A stretch of DNA of 64,000 nt from Nocardioides sp. CFH 31398 (GTDB taxonomy: Bacteria; Actinomycetota; Actinomycetes; Propionibacteriales; Nocardioidaceae), in the NCBI RefSeq assembly GCF_022436705.1, contig NZ_JAKUHT010000025.1, positions 1-64,000 of the forward strand, read 5' to 3'. The notes below the pieces were generated by a model. That model was not told the origin of the DNA. It worked only from the letters and a program-made list of their open reading frames with translations, and made no database searches. Position 1 is the first letter of the stretch; the number at the start of each line of letters is the position of its first letter. A program made the translations under genes and the position numbers. This document shows, one piece after another, positions 49,601 through 57,137 of this stretch.

Positions 49601-52338
49601 TCGTCGGAGTCCGCGTCGTCGGGGTCGGTGCCGAGGTCGGCCTCCTCGTCGTTCGTGAGGCCGTCGTTGTCGGGGTCTGTGTCGACGACCGGCTGGTCGT
49701 CGCCGGCGTCGAGCGGGTCGGTGCCGCGGTCGACCTCCGGGCCGTCGAGGACGCCTCCGCCGTCGGTGTCCGGGTCGAGCGGGTCGGTGCCCAGGTCGAC
49801 CTCGACGCCGTCGGTCAGCCCGTCGTCGTCGGAGTCCGCGTCGTCGGGGTCGGTGCCCAGCCCGGCCTCCTCCTCGTTGCTCAGACCGTCGCCGTCGGGA
49901 TCGGTGTCGACGACCGGGAGGTCGTCGCCGGCGTCGAGCGGGTCGGTGCCCCGGTCGACCTCGGCGCCGTCGCTGACGCCTCCGCCGTCGGTGTCGGGGT
50001 CGAGCGGGTCGGTGCCGGAGTCCACCTCGACGCCGTCGGTCAGCCCGTCGTCGTCGGTGTCGGCGTCCTGGGGGTCGGTGCCCAGCCCGGCCTCCTCCTC
50101 GTTGCTCAGACCGTCACCGTCCGGGTCGTCGTCGATCGGGGTCGCGTCGTCGCCGGCGTCGAGCGGGTCGGTGCCGCGGTCGACCTCGGGTCCGTCCAGC
50201 ACGCCGCCGTCGTCGGTGTCGGGGTCGAGGGGGTCGGTCCCGAGGTCGACCTCGCGGCCGTCGGTGAGGCCGTCGTCGTCGGAGTCCGGGTCCTGGGGGT
50301 CGGTGCCGAGCCCGGCCTCCTCGTCGTTGGTCAGGCCGTCGTTGTCGGGGTCGGTGTCGACGACCGGGAAGTCGTCGGTGCCGTCCAGCGGGTCGGTGCC
50401 GCGGTCGACCTCCGGGCCGTCGAGGACGCCGCCGTCGTCGGTGTCGGGGTCGAGGGGGTCGGTCCCGAGGTCGACCTCGCGGCCGTCGGTGAGGCCGTCG
50501 TCGTCGGAGTCCGGGTCCTCGGGGTCGGTGCCCTGGTCGGCCTCCTCGTCGTTGCTGAGGCCGTCGTTGTCGGGGTCGGTGTCGACGACCGGCTGGTCGT
50601 CGCCGGCGTCGAGGGGGTCGGTGCCGCGGTCGACCTCGGGTCCGTCGAGGACGCCGCCGCCGTCGGTGTCGGGGTCGAGCGGGTCGGTGCCCAGGTCGAC
50701 CTCGCGACCGTCGGTGAGGCCGTCGTCGTCGGAGTCGGCGTCCTGGGGGTCGGTGCCGAGGCCGGCCTCCTCGTCGTTGCTCAGACCGTCGCGGTCCGGG
50801 TCGGTGTCGACGATCGGGAAGTCGTCGGTCCGGTCCAGCGGGTCGCTGCCACGGTCGACCTCGGGCCCGTCGAGCACGCCGCCGTCGTCGGTGTCGGGGT
50901 CGAGGGGATCGGTGCCCAGGTCGACCTCGTCGCCGTCCGTCAGTCCGTCGTCGTCGGTGTCGGCGTCGTCCGGGTCGGTGCCGAGCCCCTCCTCCTCGTC
51001 GTTCGTGAGGCCGTCGCGGTCGGGGTCGGTGTCGACGACCGGCTGGTCGTCACCGGCGTCGAGCGGGTCGGTGCCGCGGTCGACCTCCGGGCCGTCGAGG
51101 ACCCCGCCGCCGTCGGTGTCGGGGTCGACCGGGTCGGTGCCCAGGTCGACCTCACGGCCGTCGGTGAGGCCGTCGTCGTCGGAGTCCGGGTCCTGGGGGT
51201 CCGTCCCGAGCTCCCCCTCCTCGTCGTTGGTCAGGCCGTCGCCGTCGGGGTCGCGGGCGCCGGGGTCGCAGTCGACGCCACCGGTCGGGGCGTCGGCGCT
51301 GACGGAGAGGCGGCCGAGGTCGAGGTCGACGTCGACGAGCCGCCCGGCGAGGGCGGTGCTCACGGTGAGGTCGATGCCGACGACGGCGTCGAGGTCGCCC
51401 ACCGCCCGGGACCCGGTGCTGGTGTCGCGGGGGGAGAACGCGGCGACACGGAGGGTCACGCTCGCGCCGGGCAGGGTGACGGCGATCGGCACCGGCGTGC
51501 CGTTCGCGGCGATCTCCGTGACGGTGCCGTTGGCCCGGCGCACCCGGACCACCGAGCTCTGGACGTCCACGGTGCCGGTGGAGCCGTCGGAGCGGGCGGT
51601 CAGCGAGACGGGCCGGACGACCTCGACCGTGACGCCGCCATTGGCGGCGCCGCCGAGGACACGGACGTCGCCGACGGACGTGGTCGCCCGCGACACCATC
51701 GCCGAGGTGCCGTCGGGCCGGTCGACGAGCGACGTCGTGCCCGTGGTCTCCGAGGCTCCCACCGACAGGACGCTGGTCAGGCCGAGCACGCTCACCAGGT
51801 CGAGGCCGGCGAGCGTGGTGCGCGAGGTCCCGAGCGGCCGCACGCCGTTCACGGCCGCCACGCACTGGTTGGCGCTCACGTACGACGCCCCCACGTCGCC
51901 CTCGATGACACCGGCGTTCGCGACCGGGCTGAGGTTGACGGCGGCGAGCCGGCGCGGCGGCGGGTCGGACGGCGGCGGTGCGGTCGCGACCTGCGAGTCG
52001 GGGCTCACGCTGCCTCCCGCGAGGCCGGCCTCGACGTTGCTGCTGGTCGCGCGGACCGGTGTGGCCGTCGTGCTGTTGACGACGGCGCGGGCGTGACCGA
52101 CGAACAGGTCGGCCAGGCCGGCGCCCCCCAGCCCGGACCGGAAGCGGACGACGTCGCCGTGGGCGTCGCCGCTGTACGGCGCGGGCAGGGGAGCGGCGGC
52201 CAGGCCCGCCAGGGTCGGGGTGGCCGGGCCCGCCGTGGCCGCGCCCGACGTGGGCGGGGCGATCAGCGAGAGGGCGGCGGCGGTGCTGAGGACCACCGCC
52301 GCGTGGACGATGCGGCGGGGCGTGCTGTGACGGGACAT
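46615..52338 (-). CDS. Giant secreted protein with thrombospondin type 3-like calcium-binding repeats
   Basis: About 1907 residues. A signal peptide (RRIVHAAVVLSTAAALSLIAPP) leads into a 350-residue exported domain of unknown type, then 18-19 tandem units of about 75 residues. Each unit contains DxDxDGLxDxxE loops such as DTDPDGDGLSNDEE and DSDDDGLTDGREVDLGTDP, the pattern of TSP3 calcium-binding loops. A basic C-terminal part has four degenerate loops and ends TPKNPRR. No LPXTG motif or membrane anchor is present. ATG 52338 follows GGAG; an upstream in-frame start at 52452 would put 38 residues before the signal peptide. Probably a surface or matrix structural protein stiffened by calcium. 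Confidence 0.88.
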   Translation of the reverse strand: MSRHSTPRRIVHAAVVLSTAAALSLIAPPTSGAATAGPATPTLAGLAAAPLPAPYSGDAHGDVVRFRSGLGGAGLADLFVGHARAVVNSTTATPVRATSSNVEAGLAGGSVSPDSQVATAPPPSDPPPRRLAAVNLSPVANAGVIEGDVGASYVSANQCVAAVNGVRPLGTSRTTLAGLDLVSVLGLTSVLSVGASETTGTTSLVDRPDGTSAMVSRATTSVGDVRVLGGAANGGVTVEVVRPVSLTARSDGSTGTVDVQSSVVRVRRANGTVTEIAANGTPVPIAVTLPGASVTLRVAAFSPRDTSTGSRAVGDLDAVVGIDLTVSTALAGRLVDVDLDLGRLSVSADAPTGGVDCDPGARDPDGDGLTNDEEGELGTDPQDPDSDDDGLTDGREVDLGTDPVDPDTDGGGVLDGPEVDRGTDPLDAGDDQPVVDTDPDRDGLTNDEEEGLGTDPDDADTDDDGLTDGDEVDLGTDPLDPDTDDGGVLDGPEVDRGSDPLDRTDDFPIVDTDPDRDGLSNDEEAGLGTDPQDADSDDDGLTDGREVDLGTDPLDPDTDGGGVLDGPEVDRGTDPLDAGDDQPVVDTDPDNDGLSNDEEADQGTDPEDPDSDDDGLTDGREVDLGTDPLDPDTDDGGVLDGPEVDRGTDPLDGTDDFPVVDTDPDNDGLTNDEEAGLGTDPQDPDSDDDGLTDGREVDLGTDPLDPDTDDGGVLDGPEVDRGTDPLDAGDDATPIDDDPDGDGLSNEEEAGLGTDPQDADTDDDGLTDGVEVDSGTDPLDPDTDGGGVSDGAEVDRGTDPLDAGDDLPVVDTDPDGDGLSNEEEAGLGTDPDDADSDDDGLTDGVEVDLGTDPLDPDTDGGGVLDGPEVDRGTDPLDAGDDQPVVDTDPDNDGLTNDEEADLGTDPDDADSDDDGLTDGVEVDSGTDPLDPDTDDGGVSDGAEVDRGTDPLDRNDDLPVVDTDPDGDGLSNDEEADLGTDPDDADSDDDGLSDGREVGLGTDPLDPDTDDGGVSDGAEVDRGTDPLDGTDDQPVADDDADNDGLTDDEEADLGTDPDDADSDDDGLTDGVEVELGTDPLDADTDDGGVSDGDEVDRGTDPLDDTDDQPVVDDDADNDGLTDDEEAELGTDPEDADTDDDGLNDGDEVDAGTDPTAPDTDNDGLSDGDEVERGTDPLDADTDDGGALDGAEVEQGTDPLDGTDDFPVVDGDPDGDGLSNDEEAGLGTDPQDADTDDDGLTDGVEVDLGTDPLDPDTDGGGVLDGPEVDRGSDPLDDTDDQPVVDTDPDGDGLSNDEEADLGTDPDDADSDDDGLTDGREVGLGTDPLDPDTDDGGVGDGAEVDRGSNPLDGTDDEEVVDGDPDGDGLSNAEEAGLGTDPDDADSDDDGLTDGVEVGLGTDPLDPDTDDGGVLDGAEVDRGSDPLDGTDDQPVLDDDADNDGLTDDEEAELGTDPEDADSDDDGLTDGREVGLGTDPLDADTDNGGVLDGAEVDRGTDPLDGTDDLPAVEVDSDDDGLTDSEEAALGTDPDDPDTDGGGVLDGAEVERGTDPLDPTDDFPTSDADGDGDGLTDAQEERLGTDPDDSDSDDDGLSDGQEVLEYDTDPLAADTDGGGVDDGTEVGAGTDPNDPADDVPPTGDSDGDGLTDEEEAELGTNPDDADTDDDGLADGAEVDLGTDPLDLDTDGGGVSDGAEVERGTDPLDGTDDLPPPADSDGDGLTDAEEAQLGTDPDDPDTDDDGLSDGREVNQSPGSCASGTDPLKADTDGDRLSDGQEVRGVTITQKVIRAGGRTSRIGTVRTDPCRRDTDRDGIADRVEVTGYAINQRIQVRGGSYVVGKRRSDPTRKDTDGDSLTDKQERTGSRNTKFDRRRTDPTNYDTDRGKVGDGQEIRKGSDPTSARSTPKNPRR
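47050..51255 (-). repeat. About 225-bp tandem coding repeats (18-19 units)
   Basis: Higher-order units of about 75 codons in the calcium-binding protein. One unit near the middle is longer by one loop (around 48.7-49.0 kb) and one is shortened (around 47.7 kb). Neighbouring units share long identical stretches, so length variation by recombination is likely and assembly collapse possible. Boundaries are approximate. Confidence 0.85.
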
Positions 52339-52387
52339 CCGAGCTCCAGGGGCACACGGGGATACCTGTGGAACCGGAGTATTGTTG

Positions 52388-52406
52388 GCACAACCAAGGT
52401 TTGTGC
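52388..52406 (-). terminator. Weak hairpin between methyltransferase and repeat-protein genes
   Basis: GCACAA/TTGTGC stem with a seven-base loop, just after the methyltransferase stop, in an AT-rich patch. Confidence 0.25.
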
Positions 52407-52411
52407 GGTTT

Positions 52412-53260
52412 TCAGGAAATCCGTCCGATCCGGTGCCGGTCGTCGTCGGCACGGGTCGCGAGATCGGCCACGAAGAGGGCGGTGCCCGGGATGAGGACTC
52501 CCCGGAGACGGGACCATCCGCCCCAGGTGCGGTCGTGCTGGTCCGGCCAGCGCGGCTCGAGGAGGTCGACGAGCACGAAGCCGTGCGCGTGGAGCAGCCG
52601 CACCCAGTCGCCGAGGGTGCGGTGGTGCTCGACGTACGCCACGGTGTCGGTGGCGTCGTCCACCTCGACGTAGGGCGTCCGGTCCCAGTACGACGACGTC
52701 GCCGTCAGGCCGGGGGAGTCCGGGTCGTCCGGGAAGGACCACCGGGTGGGGTGGGTGATCGAGAACGCGAAGCGGCCCCCCGGGCGCAGCACCCGCGCGG
52801 TCTCCGCCAGCGCGTCCTCGATGTCGGCGACGAACTGCAGGGCCCCGAAGGAGCAGAAGACGACGTCGAACGCGGCGTCCGCGAAGGGCAGCGCCGTCGC
52901 GGTGCCCCGGACCGCCGGCACGGTGATCCCGGTGGCGTCGTCGAGGCGCCGCGAGTGCTGCAGCTGTCGGTGGGAGAGGTCGAGGCCGACGCCGCGCCCG
53001 CCCTGGGCGCTCACCCACCGCGAGCACTGGCCGGCTCCGCTGCCGACCTCGAGGACGTCCAGGCCGCGGACGTCGCCCAGCGCGCCGGCCTCGGCCTCGG
53101 TGAGGCCCTCGGGGCCCCAGAGGAACCCCACGTCACCGAGGTAGTCGCCGTGGGTGGCCTGGTACTCGTCGGCGTAGGCGTCCCAGTCGGGCCCGTTGGC
53201 CTCCCGCGACTCCCGCTCGTCGACGGGTCGCCGCTCCACCCGGATGGGTCGGCCCGTCAC
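52412..53260 (-). CDS. Class I SAM-dependent methyltransferase
   Basis: 282-residue methyltransferase. Motif I LDVLEVGSGAGQCSRW, the acidic GVGLDLSHRQL strand, and the region AFDVVFCSFGALQFVAD then ARVLRPGGRFAFSITHP are typical of the Methyltransf_11 fold. Substrate unknown. GTG 53260 overlaps the stop of the decapeptide-repeat gene by four bases, so the two are translationally coupled and probably related in function. Confidence 0.88.
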   Translation of the reverse strand: MTGRPIRVERRPVDERESREANGPDWDAYADEYQATHGDYLGDVGFLWGPEGLTEAEAGALGDVRGLDVLEVGSGAGQCSRWVSAQGGRGVGLDLSHRQLQHSRRLDDATGITVPAVRGTATALPFADAAFDVVFCSFGALQFVADIEDALAETARVLRPGGRFAFSITHPTRWSFPDDPDSPGLTATSSYWDRTPYVEVDDATDTVAYVEHHRTLGDWVRLLHAHGFVLVDLLEPRWPDQHDRTWGGWSRLRGVLIPGTALFVADLATRADDDRHRIGRIS

Positions 53261-54102
53261 TCGCTCGCGCCGCCCGAGGACGACGACCCGAGGGCACGGC
53301 GCCGCGGCCCGCCGGGAAGGCGCGTGGCGAGGTCGCCCAGGGGGCCGACCGCGCGGTGCAGGCTGTCGGCCGTCTCGGCCAGCGACGGGATGACCGCGGC
53401 CAGCTCGCGCAGCCGGGGCTCGACGGCCTCCAGGGCGGGCCCCAGCGCCACCAGGCGGTCGAGGGTGCCGCCGTCGGCGACCAGGGTCTCGACGAAGCCG
53501 TCCTCCACGAGCATCCGCTCGACGAGGCCGCCGGGCGCCAGCACGCGCTCGAGCACCCCGTCGTCGCGGGTCAGCCGGTCCAGGACCCCGTTCGGCGCCA
53601 GCAGGCGGTCCACGAAGCCGTCACCGTCGATGAGGCGCTCGACCGGGCCGCCCGGGGCCAGCAGCCGGTCGATGGTCCCGTCGGGCTGGGTGAGCCGGTC
53701 GACCGCGCCACCCGGCGCCATCAGCCGGTCGAGGGGCCCGTTCTCCGCGGAGAGGCGGTCCAGCACGCCGCCCGGCTCGGCCAGGCGCAGCACCGGGCCG
53801 TCCTCGTCGAGCAGGCGGTCGAGGGTGCCGCCGCGCCGCAGCATCCGACCGAGCGGACGGTCCGCGGCGAAGACGGAGTCGAGGGTCCGCACGATCCGCA
53901 TCACGGCGGCGTCGTCGGCCAGGAGCTCGTTGACGCGCTCCGACGTGCCGCCCTCGCCGATCAGGCCGCGGACCATGTCGGCGTACCCGCCGGGGCGCCG
54001 GACCGGACCGTCCGGGTGCGTCAGCGTGCCCAGCACGAGGGTGGTCCGGGTGGCGGCCACGCCGAGCCGGAAGGGGAGGGTCACCAGGTCGGGCAGGGCC
54101 AT
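53257..54102 (-). CDS. Decapeptide-repeat protein of unknown function
   Basis: 281-residue protein that I do not recognise. Residues 92-221 are 13 uninterrupted ten-residue repeats with consensus G-x-[LV]-[DE]-R-L-x-x-x-[DGN], for example GTLDRLLDED, GPLDRLMAPG and GVLDRLTRDD. The N-terminal 40 residues (LPDLVTLPFRLGVAATRTTL) look amphipathic; the C-terminal part is helical (RLRELAAVIPSLAETADSLH) with a Ser/Gly end. No signal peptide is evident. ATG 54102 sits six bases from TAGTCT, so a leaderless transcript is likely. It could form a solenoid; this is inference. Confidence 0.8.
   Translation of the reverse strand: MALPDLVTLPFRLGVAATRTTLVLGTLTHPDGPVRRPGGYADMVRGLIGEGGTSERVNELLADDAAVMRIVRTLDSVFAADRPLGRMLRRGGTLDRLLDEDGPVLRLAEPGGVLDRLSAENGPLDRLMAPGGAVDRLTQPDGTIDRLLAPGGPVERLIDGDGFVDRLLAPNGVLDRLTRDDGVLERVLAPGGLVERMLVEDGFVETLVADGGTLDRLVALGPALEAVEPRLRELAAVIPSLAETADSLHRAVGPLGDLATRLPGGPRRRALGSSSSGGASE
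53440..53829 (-). repeat. 30-bp tandem coding repeat (13 decapeptides)
   Basis: Codes residues 92-221 of the decapeptide protein; period exactly ten codons with no insertions. Individual units have diverged at the base level, so the array is old. Confidence 0.85.
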
Positions 54103-54108
54103 GTCGGC

Positions 54109-54114
54109 AGACTA
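54109..54114 (-). promoter_or_regulatory. -10 box for leaderless decapeptide-repeat gene
   Basis: TAGTCT, six bases, then ATG on the minus strand. Confidence 0.55.
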
Positions 54115-54147
54115 GTCCGCAGGCTCCGATCCCCCGGGACCCTCAGG

Positions 54148-54177
54148 TTGGACGGTGCCGGAGGCTGCGCGTAGTCT
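54148..54177 (+). promoter_or_regulatory. rpsA promoter
   Basis: TTGGAC (54148-54153), 18 bases, TAGTCT (54172-54177): the best housekeeping promoter in the window. It predicts a leader of about 115 bases. Confidence 0.7.
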
Positions 54178-54298
54178 TGACGTGCGCTGAGCCTGCTGTG
54201 CCCGCGGACCGAAGCGGAGCCCAGGCCCATCTCTCGATCGGGACCAGCCTCACGCGCGCCCGCACGACTCCATTGACCCCCAAGGACCCACCCACTCC

Positions 54299-55807
54299 AT
54301 GACGAGCACCCTCTCGACCTCTCCCGACCTGCACGATGGCGACGCCCCCCAGGTGGCGGTGAACGACATCGGGTCGGAGGAGGACTTCCTCGCTGCGATC
54401 GACCTCACGATCAAGTACTTCAACGACGGCGACATCGTCGACGGCACCATCGTCAAGGTGGACCGCGACGAGGTCCTCCTCGACATCGGCTACAAGACCG
54501 AGGGCGTCATCCCCTCGCGCGAGCTGTCGATCAAGCACGACGTGGACCCCAACGAGGTCGTCCAGGTCGGCGACGCCGTCGAGGCGCTCGTCCTCCAGAA
54601 GGAGGACAAGGAGGGTCGCCTGATCCTGTCCAAGAAGCGCGCCCAGTACGAGCGCGCCTGGGGCACGATCGAGCAGGTCAAGGAGGAGGACGGCGTCGTC
54701 GAGGGCACCGTCATCGAGGTCGTCAAGGGCGGCCTGATCCTCGACATCGGCCTGCGCGGCTTCCTGCCGGCGTCGCTGGTCGAGATGCGTCGCGTCCGCG
54801 ACCTGCAGCCCTACGTCGGCCAGCAGCTCGAGGCGAAGATCATCGAGCTCGACAAGAACCGCAACAACGTCGTCCTCTCGCGTCGTGCGTGGCTCGAGCA
54901 GACCCAGTCCGAGGTCCGCCAGTCCTTCCTCACCCAGCTCCAGCGCGGCCAGATCCGCAAGGGCGTCGTGTCGTCGATCGTCAACTTCGGTGCGTTCGTC
55001 GACCTCGGCGGCGTCGACGGTCTGGTCCACGTCTCCGAGCTGTCCTGGAAGCACATCGACCACCCCTCCGAGGTCGTGGCCGTGGGCGACGAGGTCACCG
55101 TCGAGGTCCTCGACGTCGACATGGACCGCGAGCGGGTCTCGCTGTCGCTCAAGGCGACGCAGGAGGACCCCTGGCAGCACTTCGCGCGCACCCACCAGAT
55201 CGGTCAGATCGTCCCGGGCAAGGTCACCAAGCTGGTGCCGTTCGGCTCGTTCGTCCGCGTCGAGGAGGGCATCGAGGGCCTGGTCCACATCTCCGAGCTG
55301 GCCGAGCGCCACGTGGAGATCCCGGAGCAGATCGTCAACGTCAACGACGACGTCATGGTGAAGATCATCGACATCGACCTCGAGCGTCGCCGGATCTCGC
55401 TGTCGCTGAAGCAGGCCAACGACACGGCCACCGCCGCGGACGCCGAGGAGTTCGACCCGACGCTGTACGGCATGACCGCGTCGTACGACGACCAGGGCAA
55501 CTACATCTACCCGGAGGGCTTCGACCCGGAGACGGGCGAGTGGCTCGAGGGCTACGACGAGCAGCGCGCCGCCTGGGAGGAGCAGTACGCCAAGGCGCAC
55601 GCCCGCTGGGAGGCCCACGTCAAGCAGCAGGCCGAGGCCCGTGCGGCCGACGCCGAGGCCGGCGAGGCGACGTCGTACTCCTCCGGTGGCGACACCGGCG
55701 GCGCGGCGCGCTCCGACGACGGTGACACCGGCTCCGGCGGTGGCTCCCTGGCCTCCGACGAGGCCCTGCAGGCGCTGCGCGAGAAGCTCACCGGCGGGGG
55801 CAGCTGA
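54299..55807 (+). CDS. rpsA: 30S ribosomal protein S1
   Basis: 502-residue RpsA with four S1 RNA-binding domains (about residues 38-108, 125-190, 210-280 and 295-365), including GDIVDGTIVKVDRDEVLLD and GFLPASLVEMRRV, as usual in actinobacteria. A long acidic, Ala/Gln-rich tail follows, ending EALQALREKLTGG. ATG 54299 has no Shine-Dalgarno sequence (upstream bases are pyrimidine-rich), which fits the SD-independent translation known for rpsA in some bacteria. A strong terminator follows. Confidence 0.97.
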   Translation: MTSTLSTSPDLHDGDAPQVAVNDIGSEEDFLAAIDLTIKYFNDGDIVDGTIVKVDRDEVLLDIGYKTEGVIPSRELSIKHDVDPNEVVQVGDAVEALVLQKEDKEGRLILSKKRAQYERAWGTIEQVKEEDGVVEGTVIEVVKGGLILDIGLRGFLPASLVEMRRVRDLQPYVGQQLEAKIIELDKNRNNVVLSRRAWLEQTQSEVRQSFLTQLQRGQIRKGVVSSIVNFGAFVDLGGVDGLVHVSELSWKHIDHPSEVVAVGDEVTVEVLDVDMDRERVSLSLKATQEDPWQHFARTHQIGQIVPGKVTKLVPFGSFVRVEEGIEGLVHISELAERHVEIPEQIVNVNDDVMVKIIDIDLERRRISLSLKQANDTATAADAEEFDPTLYGMTASYDDQGNYIYPEGFDPETGEWLEGYDEQRAAWEEQYAKAHARWEAHVKQQAEARAADAEAGEATSYSSGGDTGGAARSDDGDTGSGGGSLASDEALQALREKLTGGGS

Positions 55808-55829
55808 CCCGCGGCTCGACCTGACGAAG

Positions 55830-55867
55830 ACGAACGGCCCCACCTCCTCGGAGGCGGGGCCGTTCGT
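55830..55867 (+). terminator. Terminator after rpsA
   Basis: ACGAACGGCCCC pairs perfectly with GGGGCCGTTCGT, with an inner CCTC/GAGG stem and CTCG loop; 23 bases past the stop. Confidence 0.9.
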
Positions 55868-55903
55868 CGTTCCCGGTGTCGGTGGGAGTGGGTGGGGGAT
55901 CGG

Positions 55904-56068
55904 TCACGCGGCGAGGTCCCAGGGCGAGGCGAAGGAGTCGGGCACGTGGCTGCGCGGTGGCGTGGTCCGGGGCCCGGGGGTGTCGCGGAACACGACGTGG
56001 ACGGTCCAGGCCAGGAGGACCAGCGAGAGGGCGGCGACGGCGAGGAGGACGGCTGCGGTAGTGGTCAT
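55904..56068 (-). CDS. Small single-pass membrane protein
   Basis: 54-residue protein with one N-terminal membrane helix (AAVLLAVAALSLVLLAWTVHVVF) and a short Pro/Arg tail ending SFASPWDLAA. AGGA lies eight bases before the ATG, and it is divergent from the GlxA-type regulator, which supports it as real. No family is recognised. Confidence 0.55.
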   Translation of the reverse strand: MTTTAAVLLAVAALSLVLLAWTVHVVFRDTPGPRTTPPRSHVPDSFASPWDLAA

Positions 56069-56096
56069 GGCAGTAATCCTGCGCCCGTCGCGATCG

Positions 56097-56110
56097 TGCC
56101 ACCAGTGGCA
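56097..56110. promoter_or_regulatory. Inverted repeat between small membrane gene and regulator
   Basis: TGCCAC-CA-GTGGCA in the 93-base divergent gap; a candidate operator, perhaps for the neighbouring AraC-type regulator. Confidence 0.35.
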
Positions 56111-56161
56111 GAAAGGTCGACGCTCGTTGATTTCCTGCCATCTCTGCGCCAGGCTGGAGGC

Positions 56162-57109
56162 ATGCGCAAGGTGGCGGTGCTGGTCCAGGACGGGGCCGAG
56201 GCGTTCGGTCTCGGGGCGATGTGCGAGGTGTTCGCCGAGCCCTACCACCCGGAGGACGACAACCCGGTGTTCGACTTCGTCGTCGCCACGCCGCGTCCCG
56301 GCCGCGTCGAGGGGTCGTCCGGCTTCGACCTGCACGTGGACGCCGACCTCTCGGCGGCGGACGACGCCGACCTCGTCATCGTCACCCCGAAGCGGGACTA
56401 CCTCGAGCCCTCGCCCGAGGTGGCGGCCGTCGTCAGGGCGGCGCACGACCGGGGCGCCCTGGTCCTCGCCCACTGCACCGCGGTGTTCGTGCTGGGGGAG
56501 GCGGGCCTGCTCGACGGGCGCCGCTGCGCCACCCACTGGCGGCACGCACCCGCCCTGACCGCGCGCTTCCCGGACGCGCTCGTCGACCCGGACGTGCTGT
56601 ACGTGCAGGACGGCACCGTCGTCACCGGTGCCGGCTCCGCGGCCGGGCTGGACGCCGCGCTCCACCTCCTGCGGCAGGTGTTCGGCGCCCGGCACGCCGC
56701 GATGGCCGCCCGGCGCATGGTCGTCCCGCCCCACCGCGACGGGGGGCAGGCGCAGTTCATCGCCCGGGCCGTCCCCGCCTGCGACACCGAGTCGCTGGGT
56801 GGCCTGCTGCCCTGGATCGCCGAGCACCTCGCCGACGACCTGAGCGTCGAGGCCCTCGCACGCGTCGCCCACATGTCGCCACGCACGTTCGCTCGTCGCT
56901 TCCGTGACGAGACGGGCGAGACCCCGCACGCCTGGGTGACCCGCCAGCGCGTGCACGCCGCGGAGGAGCTGCTGGAGCGGACCGACCTGGGCGTCGAGCA
57001 GGTGGCCCACATGGTCGGCTTCGGCAACGCCGCGGCACTGCGTCACCACTTCACCCGGGTCCGCGGCCTCGCACCGCTGGAGTACCGGCGCCGCTTCGGC
57101 GCCGCCTGA
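56162..57109 (+). CDS. GlxA family transcriptional regulator (DJ-1/PfpI plus AraC)
   Basis: 315-residue regulator. Residues 1-185 are a DJ-1/PfpI-like amidotransferase fold (VAVLVQDGAEAFGLGAMCEVF, LAHCTAVFVLGEAGLLDGRR); residues 210-315 are an AraC DNA-binding domain with two helix-turn-helix motifs (SVEALARVAHMSPRTFARRF and VEQVAHMVGFGNAAALRHHF). The nucleophile-elbow position holds the Cys of AHC, but related regulators are not enzymes. CTGGAGGC precedes ATG 56162. Effector and targets unknown. Confidence 0.9.
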   Translation: MRKVAVLVQDGAEAFGLGAMCEVFAEPYHPEDDNPVFDFVVATPRPGRVEGSSGFDLHVDADLSAADDADLVIVTPKRDYLEPSPEVAAVVRAAHDRGALVLAHCTAVFVLGEAGLLDGRRCATHWRHAPALTARFPDALVDPDVLYVQDGTVVTGAGSAAGLDAALHLLRQVFGARHAAMAARRMVVPPHRDGGQAQFIARAVPACDTESLGGLLPWIAEHLADDLSVEALARVAHMSPRTFARRFRDETGETPHAWVTRQRVHAAEELLERTDLGVEQVAHMVGFGNAAALRHHFTRVRGLAPLEYRRRFGAA

Positions 57110-57125
57110 GCCGGGCGCTCCGGGG

Positions 57126-57131
57126 GAGACT
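57126..57131 (+). promoter_or_regulatory. Possible leaderless -10 of the SIMPL gene
   Basis: GAGACT, six bases, then ATG; first base departs from TANNNT. Confidence 0.35.
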
Positions 57132-57137
57132 GGGTCC

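Noticed and set aside
47050..51255. CRISPR-like repetition
   Set aside because: Repeats are about 225 bp, in frame, coding, and without unique spacers.
46886..52096. 1736-codon open frame on the plus strand opposite the calcium-repeat gene
   Set aside because: It is the mirror of the GAC/GGC-rich repeats; its Ser/Pro/Val-only translation has no start context, signal or domain, whereas the minus strand has a signal peptide and calcium loops.
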